Source: Streptomyces sp. NRRL F-525
GTDB lineage: Bacteria; Actinomycetota; Actinomycetes; Streptomycetales; Streptomycetaceae
DNA length: 64,000 nucleotides
Reading direction: 5' to 3'
NCBI RefSeq assembly: GCF_000716605.1
Contig: NZ_JNXE01000044.1
Location: 1 to 64,000, forward strand
The notes under the pieces are model-generated. The model worked only from the letters and a program-made list of their open reading frames with translations. It was not told the DNA's origin and searched no databases. Position 1 is the stretch's first letter. Every line of letters starts with the position of its first letter. Positions 36,630 to 45,677 of the stretch are shown here, one piece after another. Made by a program: the position numbers and the translations under genes.

Positions 36630-37427
36630 TCACATCCGCGAGACGTTCCGCTCGTACACCAGCCGCAGGCCGATCAGGGTCAGCCAGGGCTCGTGCTCGT
36701 CGATGACCGAGGCCTCGCCCAGGACCATCGGGGCGAGGCCGCCGGTCGCGATGACGGTGACGTCCTCGGGGTCGTCGGCCAGCTCCTTGACCATGCGGTT
36801 GACGACGCCGTCGACCTGGCCGGCGAAGCCGTAGACGATGCCCGACTGCATGGCCTCGACGGTGTTCTTGCCGATCACGCTGCGCGGCCGGGCCACCTCG
36901 ATCTTGCGGAGCTGGGCGCCCTTGACGCCGAGGGCCTCGACCGAGATCTCGATTCCGGGGGAGATGACACCGCCGATGTACTCCCCGCGCGCGGAGACCG
37001 CGTCGAACGTGGTCGCCGTACCGAAGTCGACGACGATCGCCGGGCCGCCGTAGAGCTCGACCGCGGCGACCGCGTTGATGATGCGGTCCGCGCCGACCTC
37101 CTTGGGGTTGTCGGTGAGGATCGGGACGCCGGTCTTGACGCCCGGTTCGACGAGGACGGCGGGCACGTCGCCGTAGTAGCGGCGGGTGACCTCGCGCAGT
37201 TCGTGCAGGACGGACGGGACGGTGGCGCAGATCGCGATGCCGTCGATGCCGTCGCCCAGCTCCTCTCCGAGGAGCGGGTGCATGCCCATGAGGCCCTGGA
37301 GGAGGACGGCGAGTTCGTCGGCGGTGCGGCGCGCGTCCGTGGAGATGCGCCAGTGCTCGATGATCTCCTCGCCGTCGAAGAGGCCCAGGACGGTGTGCGT
37401 GTTGCCCACGTCGATCGTGAGGAGCAT
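36630..37427 (-). CDS. coaX: Type III pantothenate kinase
   Basis: A 265-residue CoaX, catalysing the first step of CoA synthesis. ASKHA-fold motifs are present: LLTIDVGNTHTVLGLFDG for the phosphate-1 loop, VGADRIINAVAAVELY, VVDFGTATTFDAVS for phosphate-2, and GGVISPGIEIS with the pantothenate-binding Gly. The ATG at 37427 begins 2 bp after the nadC stop, and the ribosome binding site lies inside nadC. It is the last gene of the DUF2520-panC-nadB-nadC-coaX operon, which links pantothenate, NAD and CoA supply. Confidence 0.95.
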   Translation of the reverse strand: MLLTIDVGNTHTVLGLFDGEEIIEHWRISTDARRTADELAVLLQGLMGMHPLLGEELGDGIDGIAICATVPSVLHELREVTRRYYGDVPAVLVEPGVKTGVPILTDNPKEVGADRIINAVAAVELYGGPAIVVDFGTATTFDAVSARGEYIGGVISPGIEISVEALGVKGAQLRKIEVARPRSVIGKNTVEAMQSGIVYGFAGQVDGVVNRMVKELADDPEDVTVIATGGLAPMVLGEASVIDEHEPWLTLIGLRLVYERNVSRM

Positions 37428-37429
37428 GA

Positions 37430-38416
37430 CTACTGCGCCTCGCGGAGGTCGAGGCCGATGTCCAGGATCGGCGCGGAGTGGGTCAGGGCTCCTACGGCGA
37501 GGTAGTCCACCCCGGTGTCGGCGTACTCCTTGGCGTTGTCCAGGGTGAGCCGGCCCGAGGCCTCCAGGGCGGCGCGGCCGGCGACGATGCCGACGGCCTC
37601 CGCGCACTCGTCGGGCGTGAAGTTGTCCAGCAGGATCAGGTCGGCGCCGGCGTCCAGGACGTCGCGGAGCTGGTCCAGGGTGTCGACCTCGACCTCGATC
37701 GGCACGTCCGGGAAGGCCTCCCGTACGGCCTCGAAGGCCTGCGCGACGCCGCCCGCGGCGACCACGTGGTTGTCCTTGACGAGGGCCGCGTCCGAGAGGG
37801 ACATGCGGTGGTTGACCCCGCCGCCGCTGCGGACCGCGTACTTCTCCAGGGAGCGCAGTCCCGGCGTCGTCTTGCGGGTGTCGCGGACCTTCGCCTTCGT
37901 GCCCTCCAGGGCGTCGGCCCACGCGCGCGTGGCGGTCGCGATGCCGGACATGCGGCACAGGATGTTGAGCGCGCTGCGCTCGGCGGTCAGCAGGTCGCGC
38001 GTGCGCGTGGTGACCGACAGGAGCTTCTGTCCGGCCTCCACGTGGTCGCCGTCCTCCACGTGCCGCTCGACCTCGAACTCGTCGGTGCAGACCACGGAGA
38101 TCACCGCTTCGGCGACCCGGAGGCCCGCCACGACACCGGCCTCGCGCGCGGTGAAGTCGGCCGTGGCGACGGCCTCTTCAGGGATGGTCGCCACGGTCGT
38201 CACGTCGACGCCGCCTGCCAGGTCCTCCTGGAGGGCGACATTGGCGATGTCCTCGACCTCCAGGGGGTCGAGTCCGGCGTCCGCCAGGAGCTCGGCGAGC
38301 GCGGGGTCGAGGCCGCACTCCATGTACTCCGCGTCGGCGCCCGCGCCGCAGGCACAGCCGTCGCCGCAGCCACCGCTGTCGGCGAGGGGAAGGTCGTGGG
38401 TGCTCACGTCTGTCAC
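37430..38416 (-). CDS. nadC: Nicotinate-nucleotide pyrophosphorylase (quinolinate phosphoribosyltransferase)
   Basis: A 328-residue NadC, converting quinolinate and PRPP to nicotinate mononucleotide. The core has VALQEDLAGGVDVTT, SALNILCRMSGIATATRAWA, RDTRKTTPGLRSLEKYAV and the PRPP-site LILLDNFTPDE. An additional N-terminal segment of about 35 residues is Cys/Gly-rich (GGCGDGCACGAG), not found in E. coli NadC, and may bind metal. The GTG at 38416 overlaps the nadB stop (GTGA) and has AGGAG upstream; a GTG at 38407 is possible. It acts directly after NadB and quinolinate synthase. Confidence 0.95.
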   Translation of the reverse strand: MTDVSTHDLPLADSGGCGDGCACGAGADAEYMECGLDPALAELLADAGLDPLEVEDIANVALQEDLAGGVDVTTVATIPEEAVATADFTAREAGVVAGLRVAEAVISVVCTDEFEVERHVEDGDHVEAGQKLLSVTTRTRDLLTAERSALNILCRMSGIATATRAWADALEGTKAKVRDTRKTTPGLRSLEKYAVRSGGGVNHRMSLSDAALVKDNHVVAAGGVAQAFEAVREAFPDVPIEVEVDTLDQLRDVLDAGADLILLDNFTPDECAEAVGIVAGRAALEASGRLTLDNAKEYADTGVDYLAVGALTHSAPILDIGLDLREAQ

Positions 38417-40131
38417 TGCTCCTGGGGACGGTGCTGCCGGGTCGGGGGGAAGTCTGCGGTGTCCGTGGTGTGTACGGCCAGCGTGCGGTCCGGATTCAGC
38501 CGTACGACGATGTGGCGCCGCCACGAGCTGTCGTCGCGGTCGGCGTGGTCCTCGCGCCAGTGGCAGCCCCGGGTCTCCTCGCGCTGAGCCGCGGCGGTGA
38601 CCAGGACACGCGCCACGCACAGGAGGTTGGTGGCCTCCCAGGTGTCGACGCCGGGCTCGGCGGTCTTGCCGTTCTCGTCGAGGGCGTCGCGGGCGTCGGT
38701 GTGCAGCTGCTGGAGCTGTGCGGCGGCCTTCGCGAGGGACTCGGCGGAGCGCAGGACGCCCGCGCCCTCGGTCATGATCCGCTGGATCGCGAAGCGGGCC
38801 TCCGGGGCGAGCAGCGGGTGCGCGGGCTTCTGGGGGTGCGGGACCAGCTCGGGCACACGCGCGTGGAGGGCGTTCCCGGCCTGGTTCCCGGTGATGTCGG
38901 CGACGATCCGCTCGGCGTAGACGAGGCCTTCGAGGAGGGAGTTGGAGGCGAGCCGGTTCGCGCCGTGCACGCCGGTGCAGGCGACCTCGCCGCACGCGTA
39001 CAGCCCGGGGACGGTCGTACGGCCCCGGGAGTCGGTGCGGACGCCCCCGGAGGCATAGTGGGCGGCCGGGGCGACCGGGACGGGCTCGGTGACCGGGTCG
39101 ATGCCGTGGCTGCGGCAGGCGGCGAGGATCGTCGGGAAGCGGTGCTCCCACATGTCGGCGCCGAAGTGCCGGGCGTCCAGGAACATGTGCTCGGCGTCCT
39201 GCTCCAGCATCCGCCGTGTGATGCCCTTGGCGACGATGTCCCGGGGCGCCAGCTCGGCGAGTTCGTGCTGGCCCACCATGAAGCGCACGCCCTCGGCGTC
39301 GATCAGGTGGGCACCCTCGCCGCGCACCGCCTCGGAGACGAGGGGCTGCTGGCCCTCCGCGTCCGCGCCGAGGAACAGCACGGTCGGGTGGAACTGCACG
39401 AACTCCAGGTCGGAGACCTCGGCACCCGCGCGGAGGGCGAGCGCGACCCCGTCGCCGGTCGACACGGACGGGTTGGTGGTCGCCGAGAAGACCTGCCCCA
39501 TGCCACCTGTCGCGAGGACCACGGCGGGCGCGTGCACGGCACCCACACCGTCGTGCTGGCCCTCGCCCATGACGTGCAGGGTGACGCCCGCGGTACGGCC
39601 TTCCGCGTCGGTCAGCAGGTCCAGCACGAGCGCGTTCTCGATCGTGCGCAGGCCACGCGCGTGTACGGCCTCGACGAGCGCCCGGGAGACCTCCGCGCCG
39701 GTCGCGTCGCCGCCCGCGTGCGCGATCCGGCGCCGGTGGTGACCGCCCTCGCGGGCCAGCTCCAGCCCTCCTTCGGAGGACTCGTCGAAGTGGGCGCCGG
39801 TCTCGATGAGCCGCCGTACGGCGTCGGGGCCCTCGGTGACAAGGATCCGTACGGCCTCCTCGTCACACAGGCCCGCGCCGGCGACCAGGGTGTCGTCCAG
39901 GTGCTGTTCGGGGGTGTCGCCCTCCCCGAGGGCGGCTGCGATGCCCCCCTGGGCCCAGCGCGTGGAGCCGTCGTCGAGGCGGGCCTTGGTGACGACGACC
40001 GTCCGCAGCCCGGCCGCCTCGCAGCGCAGGGCCGCCGTCAGACCGGCCACTCCGGAGCCGACGACCACGACGTCCGCGTCGATGGACCACCCGGGGGCGG
40101 GTGCGTGCAGTCGTATGCCTGTGCTGGTCAC
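38413..40131 (-). CDS. nadB: L-aspartate oxidase
   Basis: A 572-residue FAD enzyme oxidising aspartate to iminoaspartate for NAD synthesis. The N-terminal dinucleotide fold is [20 protein letters not shown]. The FAD/substrate region has [16 protein letters not shown], the succinate-dehydrogenase-like HPTVLF, and [11 protein letters not shown]. The site with [14 protein letters not shown] and the C-terminal capping signature [20 protein letters not shown] follow. The GTG at 40131 overlaps the panC stop (GTGA) and its stop overlaps nadC, so translation is coupled through the operon. No separate nadA is in the window. Confidence 0.96.
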   Translation of the reverse strand: MTSTGIRLHAPAPGWSIDADVVVVGSGVAGLTAALRCEAAGLRTVVVTKARLDDGSTRWAQGGIAAALGEGDTPEQHLDDTLVAGAGLCDEEAVRILVTEGPDAVRRLIETGAHFDESSEGGLELAREGGHHRRRIAHAGGDATGAEVSRALVEAVHARGLRTIENALVLDLLTDAEGRTAGVTLHVMGEGQHDGVGAVHAPAVVLATGGMGQVFSATTNPSVSTGDGVALALRAGAEVSDLEFVQFHPTVLFLGADAEGQQPLVSEAVRGEGAHLIDAEGVRFMVGQHELAELAPRDIVAKGITRRMLEQDAEHMFLDARHFGADMWEHRFPTILAACRSHGIDPVTEPVPVAPAAHYASGGVRTDSRGRTTVPGLYACGEVACTGVHGANRLASNSLLEGLVYAERIVADITGNQAGNALHARVPELVPHPQKPAHPLLAPEARFAIQRIMTEGAGVLRSAESLAKAAAQLQQLHTDARDALDENGKTAEPGVDTWEATNLLCVARVLVTAAAQREETRGCHWREDHADRDDSSWRRHIVVRLNPDRTLAVHTTDTADFPPTRQHRPQEQ

Positions 40132-41135
40132 GAGGCGGCTCCGAGGGTTCCGAAAGCGAGTGGGATGTTGTCGATCAACCGGGTCGTCCCGACCCGGGCG
40201 GCGACGGCGAGGACGGCCTCCCCGGTGAAGTCCTCGTCGACGTCCGTGAAGTCGGACGGGTCGACCAGGGCGAGGTAGTCCAGCACGAGCGGTGGGTCCA
40301 GACGGGCCGCGTCGTCGAGGACCAGACGGGCGGCCGCGCGGACGGACGCCGGGTTGCCGGGACCGGGGGCCGCCTTGGCGACTGCGTGCGCGTCGGCCGC
40401 CGCGCGGGACTCCCCTATGGCGCTGAGCGCCTCGGCACGCGCGTGCGTGGCGGGCACCTCGCGGGCCCGCGCGCGGAGCGCCTCCTGGGCGGCGTGCCGG
40501 TCCCGGCCCGCGAACAGGGCCTGGGAGAGGGCGAGCGCGGTACGCCGCTCCCGGGGGGACAGATAGCGGTTGCGGCTGGACAGCGCCAGGCCGTCGGCCT
40601 CGCGCACGGTCGGCACGCCGACGATCTCCATGCCGAAGTTCAGGTCGCGCACCATGCGGCGGATCAGGGCGAGCTGCTGGGCGTCCTTCTGGCCGAACAG
40701 GGCGGCGTCGGGGCGGGTGAGGTGCAGCAGTTTGGCGACGACGGTGAGCATGCCGTCGAAGTGGCCGGGGCGGACCGCGCCCTCCAGGCGTTCGCCCATG
40801 GGGCCAGCCGAGATGCGCACCTGGGGTTCGCCGTCGGGGTAGACCTCGTCCACGGAGGGCGCGAACACGACGTCGGCGCCCGCCAGTTCGGCGATCTTGA
40901 GATCGGCGTCCAGGGTGCGCGGGTAGCGGTCGAGGTCCTCGCCCTCGCCGAACTGCAGCGGGTTCACGAAGACGGTGACGACGACCTCGCCGTCCGGTCC
41001 GGCGATCTCGCGCGCGGTGCGGACCAGCGTGGCGTGGCCCTCGTGGAGAGCGCCCATCGTCATCACGACGGCGCGACGGCCCGCACGCGTGCGTGCGTGG
41101 AGTTCGGCGGCGGTGCGCAGCAGGGTGGCGGTCAT
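40128..41135 (-). CDS. panC: Pantothenate synthetase (pantoate-beta-alanine ligase)
   Basis: A 335-residue PanC joining pantoate to beta-alanine with ATP. The HIGH-type site is [16 protein letters not shown] and the KMSKS-like site is [33 protein letters not shown] and [20 protein letters not shown] are also characteristic. It is longer than E. coli PanC by an insertion around 225-265. The ATG at 41135 overlaps the upstream gene's stop (ATGA). It follows a DUF2520 gene, which from wider genomics is often beside panC. Confidence 0.95.
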   Translation of the reverse strand: MTATLLRTAAELHARTRAGRRAVVMTMGALHEGHATLVRTAREIAGPDGEVVVTVFVNPLQFGEGEDLDRYPRTLDADLKIAELAGADVVFAPSVDEVYPDGEPQVRISAGPMGERLEGAVRPGHFDGMLTVVAKLLHLTRPDAALFGQKDAQQLALIRRMVRDLNFGMEIVGVPTVREADGLALSSRNRYLSPRERRTALALSQALFAGRDRHAAQEALRARAREVPATHARAEALSAIGESRAAADAHAVAKAAPGPGNPASVRAAARLVLDDAARLDPPLVLDYLALVDPSDFTDVDEDFTGEAVLAVAARVGTTRLIDNIPLAFGTLGAAS

Positions 41136-42052
41136 CCGGCATCTCCCTCGGTGCCGTTGGCGAGCACCCCGAGGAGGTCCTCGGCGAGCTCCGGCTTCAG
41201 CAGCCCGTGGGCCAGGGCCCGGTCGGCGGTCGCGCGGGCCATCGCCAGATAGCCGGCGACGGTCTGGGGCGCGTGCTTGCGCAACTCGGTGACATGCGCG
41301 GCGACGGTGCCCGCGTCCCCGCGCGCGACGGGGCCGGTGAGCGCCGCGTCGCCGGAGCGCAGGGCGTTGTCCAGGGCGGCGCCCAGCAGCGGGCCCAGCA
41401 TCCGGTCGGGGGCCTCGACGCCGGCCGTGCGCAGCAGCTCCATGGACTCGGCGACCAGGGTCACCAGGTGGTTGGCGCCCAGCGCGAGGGCCGCGTGGTA
41501 GAGCGGGCGGTTCTCCTCGGCGATCCACTCGGGCTCGCCGCCCATCTCGATCACCAGGGCCTCGGCGGCCAGCCGCAGCTCCTCGGGCGCGGTGACCCCG
41601 AAGGAGCACCCGGCGAGCCGCTGGACGTCCACCGGAGTGCCCGTGAAGGTCATCGCGGGGTGCAGGGCCAGCGGCAGCGCGCCGACCCGCAGAGCGGGGT
41701 CCAGGACCTGCGCGCCGTACCGCCCGGAGGTGTGCACCAGCAGCTGGCCGGGGCGTACGGCCCCGGTGTCGGCGAGGCCTTCCACGAGACCGGGCAGGGC
41801 GTCGTCCGGGACGGTCAGCAGCACCAGGTCGGAGCGCTCCAGGACCTGCGCGGGCGTGACGACCGGCACGTCCGGGAGCATCAGCGCGGCCCGTCGCCTG
41901 GACGCGTCGGACACCCCGGAGACGGCCACCGGGCGGTGCCCCGCCAGCTGGAGCGAGGCGGCCAGCGCGGGGCCCACCCGGCCGGCGCCGACGACACCGA
42001 CGGCGAGCCGCGCGGGGCGGTCCTTGGGCTCTGGCTGTTGGAATGTACTCAC
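41132..42052 (-). CDS. Rossmann-like/DUF2520 oxidoreductase-fold protein
   Basis: A 306-residue protein with an N-terminal NAD(P)-binding fold ([20 protein letters not shown]) and a C-terminal DUF2520 helical domain ([20 protein letters not shown]). The fold matches hydroxyacid dehydrogenases and ketopantoate reductase. The catalytic Lys/Asn arrangement is suggestive ([19 protein letters not shown]). As the gene lies directly before panC and no panE is seen, a role as ketopantoate reductase is an inference worth stating, though not shown. The GTG at 42052 is the first start; its stop overlaps panC. Confidence 0.85.
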   Translation of the reverse strand: MSTFQQPEPKDRPARLAVGVVGAGRVGPALAASLQLAGHRPVAVSGVSDASRRRAALMLPDVPVVTPAQVLERSDLVLLTVPDDALPGLVEGLADTGAVRPGQLLVHTSGRYGAQVLDPALRVGALPLALHPAMTFTGTPVDVQRLAGCSFGVTAPEELRLAAEALVIEMGGEPEWIAEENRPLYHAALALGANHLVTLVAESMELLRTAGVEAPDRMLGPLLGAALDNALRSGDAALTGPVARGDAGTVAAHVTELRKHAPQTVAGYLAMARATADRALAHGLLKPELAEDLLGVLANGTEGDAG

Positions 42053-42237
42053 GCGACGGCGGCCTTCCCGTTCCAGTCCGCTCCGGGTACCGGACGATTT
42101 CTCGTCATGTTAACGCGATCGGTTCGAGGGGCGTCCGGTTGTCCACAGGCTGTGGGCTGTCGCACAGCCGTGCCGTACGGGAAAGCCCGTGGAAATCCGG
42201 GTGCTCCCGCGGACCCGCGCCAGGCATGATCCGGGGC

Positions 42238-43455
42238 ATGAGCGATACAGCGGAACAGGGCGTGGATCAGGCGGAGCAGCGCGAGCGGGGAGTGGAACCG
42301 GCGACCGACGAGGAACGCGTCCTGGCCCGCCGCAAGCGGCGCCTCAGCGCGAACCGGAACGCGGAGCGCGCCCTCGCGCGCCTCGGCTTCCTGGGCACAC
42401 TCAGGGAAGGGCTCGCCTTCGTACAGGAGGCGGCCGAGCTGTACGACCTCGACGAGACGTCGGACATGTACGGCGGCGGCGTGGTCGAGACCCTGGAGAA
42501 GCGGGTCGCCGAACTGCTCGGCAAGGAGGCCGCGGCCTTCTTCCCCACCGGCACCATGGCCCAGCAGGTCGCCCTGCGCTGCTGGGCGGGCCGCACCGGC
42601 AATCCGACCGTCGCCCTGCACCCGCTCGCCCACCCCGAAGTGCACGAACGGGACGCGTTCAGCCAGGTCAGCGGGCTCCGCCCGGTCCACGTGACGAGCG
42701 AGCCCCGACAGCCGACCGCCGACGAGGTCCGCGACTTCCCGGAGCCCTTCGGGACGCTGATGCTCGAACTGCCTCTCCGGGACGCCGGTTTGGTCCTGCC
42801 CTCCTGGGAGGAACTCTCCGCCGTCGTCGAGGCCGCCCGCGAACGCGACGCGGTGGTCCACTTCGACGGCGCCCGCCTGTGGGAGTCCGCCACCCACTTC
42901 GGCCGCCCGCTCGACGAGATCGCCGGCCTCGCCGACAGCGTCTACGTGTCGTTCTACAAGTCCCTCGAAGCCCTCGGCGGCGCCGCGATCGCCGGCCCGA
43001 AGACCCTCATCGACGAGGCGAAGACCTGGCGGCACCGGTACGGCGGCCAGATCTTCCAGCAGTTCCCCACCGCGCTGACGGCACTCGCCGGCCTGGACCG
43101 GGAACTCCCCCGGCTCCCCGAGTACGTGGCCCACGCGCGCGTGGTCGCCGAGGCGCTGCGTGAGGGGTTCGCGGACGCCGGGGTGCCCTGGATACGCGTC
43201 CACCCCGAGCAGCCGCACACGAACGAGTTCCAGGTCTGGCTGCCGTTCGATCCGGACGCCGTCACGGAGGCCTCGATCCGGCAGGCCGAGGAGACGAAGA
43301 CCGCCCTCTTCTCCAACTACTGGGACGCGAAGGGCCCGGGCCTCGCGGTCACCGAGGTCTACGTGCGCGCCGCCGCCCTGGAGTGGACGGCCGAGGACGT
43401 GAAGGCGGCGGTCGCGGACTTCGTGGTCCGGCTGAAGGAGGAGACCGGGGGCTGA
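42238..43455 (+). CDS. PLP-dependent beta-eliminating lyase / threonine aldolase-like protein
   Basis: A 405-residue PLP enzyme of aminotransferase fold type I. A charged N-terminal segment (1-45) precedes the core. Signatures are DMYGGGVVETLEKRVAELLG, FFPTGTMAQQVALRCWAG, AVVHFDGARLWESATHF for the Asp that contacts the pyridine nitrogen, and VYVSFYKSLEALGGAAI, where the Lys forms the Schiff base. Family members cleave threonine or related beta-hydroxy amino acids to glycine and an aldehyde. The ATG at 42238 follows CCGGGGC. It is divergent from the DUF2520-panC operon. Confidence 0.88.
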   Translation: MSDTAEQGVDQAEQRERGVEPATDEERVLARRKRRLSANRNAERALARLGFLGTLREGLAFVQEAAELYDLDETSDMYGGGVVETLEKRVAELLGKEAAAFFPTGTMAQQVALRCWAGRTGNPTVALHPLAHPEVHERDAFSQVSGLRPVHVTSEPRQPTADEVRDFPEPFGTLMLELPLRDAGLVLPSWEELSAVVEAARERDAVVHFDGARLWESATHFGRPLDEIAGLADSVYVSFYKSLEALGGAAIAGPKTLIDEAKTWRHRYGGQIFQQFPTALTALAGLDRELPRLPEYVAHARVVAEALREGFADAGVPWIRVHPEQPHTNEFQVWLPFDPDAVTEASIRQAEETKTALFSNYWDAKGPGLAVTEVYVRAAALEWTAEDVKAAVADFVVRLKEETGG

Positions 43456-43461
43456 CGGACG

Positions 43462-43677
43462 TCAGCAGGCGGCACGCGCGCGCGGGCGCCGCCACCGGTC
43501 CAGGGCCCGCCGCAGCCTGCCGTGGGCCGGGCGTTCCGCGACGACCGCACGGAACTGCCGGTAGCCGCGCACCTCGCGGACCGTCCGCCAGTCGTGGGTG
43601 CCGGGCGGGGGCGGCGGGACCTCGCCGAGCCGCCGGGCGCGATGGACGTCGAGGAGGTGCTGCTGGGTGATGCTCAT
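43462..43677 (-). CDS. Small conserved basic protein
   Basis: A 71-residue basic protein (SITQQHLLDVHRARRLGEVP, then GTHDWRTVREVRGYRQFRAV, and a final Arg-rich stretch RRPRARAAC). There is no membrane segment. The ATG at 43677 has GGAG 5 nt upstream. It is divergent from the HTH gene at 43777 across a 99-bp gap, and converges on the lyase gene, with 6 bp between. I do not recognise it; a regulatory or nucleic-acid-binding role is only a guess from its charge. Confidence 0.6.
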   Translation of the reverse strand: MSITQQHLLDVHRARRLGEVPPPPPGTHDWRTVREVRGYRQFRAVVAERPAHGRLRRALDRWRRPRARAAC

Positions 43678-43746
43678 GTCTCCAGGCTGCGCCGCTCCCC
43701 CGTGGCTGTCGCGCCGATTGACGGGCGCCGTCAAACGAGGAGGGCG

Positions 43747-43769
43747 TTGTCAGTGGCGGGGTGCACGAT
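43747..43769 (+). promoter_or_regulatory. Near-match to the DNA-damage promoter motif
   Basis: TTGTCAGTG (43747-43755), 8 nt, then CACGAT (43764-43769). The first part is identical to the radA and folB sites, but the -10 hexamer begins CA rather than TA. The downstream ATG lies 7 nt on, again suggesting a leaderless message. Confidence 0.45.
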
Positions 43770-43776
43770 TGGGGAC

Positions 43777-44889
43777 ATGAGCGTGCACATCGACATCACC
43801 GGGCTGCGGCAGGAGCGGATCACCTTCGCGCCCTCGCCGCTGGGCGAGCTGTGCATGGCGCTGCACGCGATGTCCGAGCCGGGGCACCACCCCGGCCTCC
43901 AGGGCTGGGTCACCGGCGTCACCGCGCGGCTCGATCCGCATCTGGCCGACCGGATGTGCGAGGCGGACTTCCTGTGGCGGTCGACGTTCTCCGACCTGTT
44001 CCTGCCGTACGCGGGCATCCCGGGCCGGAGCACGCTCCCCGGGGCCACGCTCGCCGAGGAGCTGGACCTGCTGGACAAGCTGACGGACGAGCAATTCGTG
44101 GACGCCGCGATGGAGTTCACCACCTGCGCGATCTCCTACAGCACGGGCGGACCCGGCCCGCTGGCCGACGCCGGGATCCGGCACCGCGCCCTGGAGCAGG
44201 CGGCCGCGCGGGGTCCGCATCAACTGGCGTTCACCGAGCGGCTGTTGGCCGACCCGCCGCGGACCAGGGCGTGGCTGCGGCAGTTCCTGGAGGACTGCGA
44301 CGAGGCGTTCTTCGCGGAGACCTGGTCCCGGACGCACCACCAACTCGTGGCCGACGCCCGCCACAAGACGGACCTCCTGCGCCACAAGGGCCTCGCCGAG
44401 GCACTGACGTCGATGTCCACGGCGGTGACAGTCGACGAGGACGCCACCCTCATCACGGTCGACAAACTCGGCACCGGCCGCACCGCGCCCCAGGACGGCG
44501 GCCTCCTCCTGGTGCCCACGGCCCTGGGCTGGCCGCACCTGACGGTCCTGTACCGGTACGGCTGGCAGCCCGTCGTGCACTACCCGGTGCACAACACCCC
44601 GAAGATCGCCGCGCCGACCTCCCTGGAGCAGCTGACCCTGCGGATGACCGCCCTGTCCCACCCGGTCCGCATGCGCCTGTGCCGCAGCCTGGCCCGCAGC
44701 GCGTTCACCACCAGCGAGCTGACCCAGGTGCACGGCATGACCGCCCCCGAGATATCCCGCCACCTCGGCGTCCTGAAGAAGGCCGGCCTGATCACCACCC
44801 GCCGCCGAGGCCGCTACGTCCTGCACCAGCTGGACGTCACGATGGTGGCCCGCCTGGGCAGCGACTTCCTGGAGGGCATCCTCAGGTAG
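43777..44889 (+). CDS. ArsR-type HTH regulator with large N-terminal DUF5937-like domain
   Basis: A 370-residue regulator. The N-terminal ~270 residues (ITGLRQERITFAPSPLGELC, then WRSTFSDLFLPYAGIPGR) form the DUF5937-type domain found before ArsR-like HTHs in actinobacteria. The C-terminal ~90 residues are a winged helix (RMTALSHPVRMRLCRSLARS, TTSELTQVHGMTAPEISRHL and LKKAGLITTRRRGRYVLHQL). The ligand and targets are unknown. The divergent small gene is a candidate. The ATG at 43777 has no ribosome binding site but follows the promoter-like motif closely, as in leaderless genes. Confidence 0.85.
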   Translation: MSVHIDITGLRQERITFAPSPLGELCMALHAMSEPGHHPGLQGWVTGVTARLDPHLADRMCEADFLWRSTFSDLFLPYAGIPGRSTLPGATLAEELDLLDKLTDEQFVDAAMEFTTCAISYSTGGPGPLADAGIRHRALEQAAARGPHQLAFTERLLADPPRTRAWLRQFLEDCDEAFFAETWSRTHHQLVADARHKTDLLRHKGLAEALTSMSTAVTVDEDATLITVDKLGTGRTAPQDGGLLLVPTALGWPHLTVLYRYGWQPVVHYPVHNTPKIAAPTSLEQLTLRMTALSHPVRMRLCRSLARSAFTTSELTQVHGMTAPEISRHLGVLKKAGLITTRRRGRYVLHQLDVTMVARLGSDFLEGILR

Positions 44890-44907
44890 CCCCCCGGCAG
44901 CCGGGCT

Positions 44908-45579
44908 TCAGCCGTGCCCGCCGGCCCGTACCAGCCCCGTCTCATACGCCAGGACGACGACCTGCACCCGGTCCCGCAGGCCGAGCTTCGTAAGGATGCG
45001 GCCGACGTGGGTCTTCACGGTCGCCTCGGACAGCACCAGGCGGGCCGCGATCTCGCCGTTCGACAGGCCCTGGGCGACGAGGATCATGACCTCGCGCTCG
45101 CGCTCGGTGAGCCGCTCCAGCTCCTTGTGCTGGGGCTCCTTCCCGGTGGCGGGCAGCATCGGGGCGAAGCGGTCCAGGAGGCGGCGGGTCGTCGAGGGCG
45201 CCACCACGGCGTCCCCGCTGTGCACCGAGCGGATCGCGGTGAGGAGTTCACCGGGCGGCACGTCCTTGAGCATGAAGCCGGAGGCACCGGCCTTCAGCCC
45301 GGAGAAGGCGTACTCGTCGAGGTCGAAGGTGGTCAGGATCAGCACCTTCGGCGGGTTCTCGCCCTGGCAGATGCGGCGGGTGGTCTCCACCCCGTCCAGC
45401 TTCGGCATACGGACGTCCATCAGCACCACGTCGACCGCGGTCGCGGCCAGCACCTGAAGGGCCTCGACGCCGTCGCCCGCCTCGGCTACGACCTCCATGT
45501 CCGGCTGGGCGGCGAGCACCATCCGGAACCCGGTGCGCAGCAGCACCTGGTCGTCGACGAGCATCACGCGGATCGCCAT
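44908..45579 (-). CDS. NarL/FixJ-family response regulator
   Basis: A 223-residue two-component regulator. The receiver domain (1-120) has the acidic pair in MLVDDQ, the phospho-Asp in VVLMDVRMPKLDG and the Lys in GFMLKDVPPGELL. The C-terminal LuxR-type HTH (about 155-215) is ELERLTEREREVMILVAQGL, then SNGEIAARLVLSEATVKTHV. It pairs with the histidine kinase encoded just upstream. The ATG at 45579 follows GAAGAGG; upstream lie three tandem repeats. Target genes are not evident in the window. Confidence 0.92.
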   Translation of the reverse strand: MAIRVMLVDDQVLLRTGFRMVLAAQPDMEVVAEAGDGVEALQVLAATAVDVVLMDVRMPKLDGVETTRRICQGENPPKVLILTTFDLDEYAFSGLKAGASGFMLKDVPPGELLTAIRSVHSGDAVVAPSTTRRLLDRFAPMLPATGKEPQHKELERLTEREREVMILVAQGLSNGEIAARLVLSEATVKTHVGRILTKLGLRDRVQVVVLAYETGLVRAGGHG

Positions 45580-45609
45580 CGGGTCCTCTTCCGTTCCATC
45601 AACAGGATC

Positions 45610-45642
45610 GTTCAACAATGGGTTCAACAAGTCGTTCAACAA
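45610..45642 (-). repeat. Three 12-bp-period direct repeats between kinase and regulator genes
   Basis: On the minus strand TTGTTGAAC occurs three times at exactly 12-bp intervals (plus-strand 45610-45618, 45622-45630, 45634-45642), in the 98-bp gap between the sensor and its regulator. The AT-rich unit is unlike the surrounding sequence. Confidence 0.7.
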
Positions 45643-45677
45643 TTCGTTACAGGTGTCACTGCCCGGCGTACGGCACC

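Noticed and set aside
38413..41142. A 909-codon frame running through nadB into panC
   Set aside because: Only the part after the GTG at 40131 is NadB; the rest is an out-of-frame reading of panC with Arg/Pro-rich noise.
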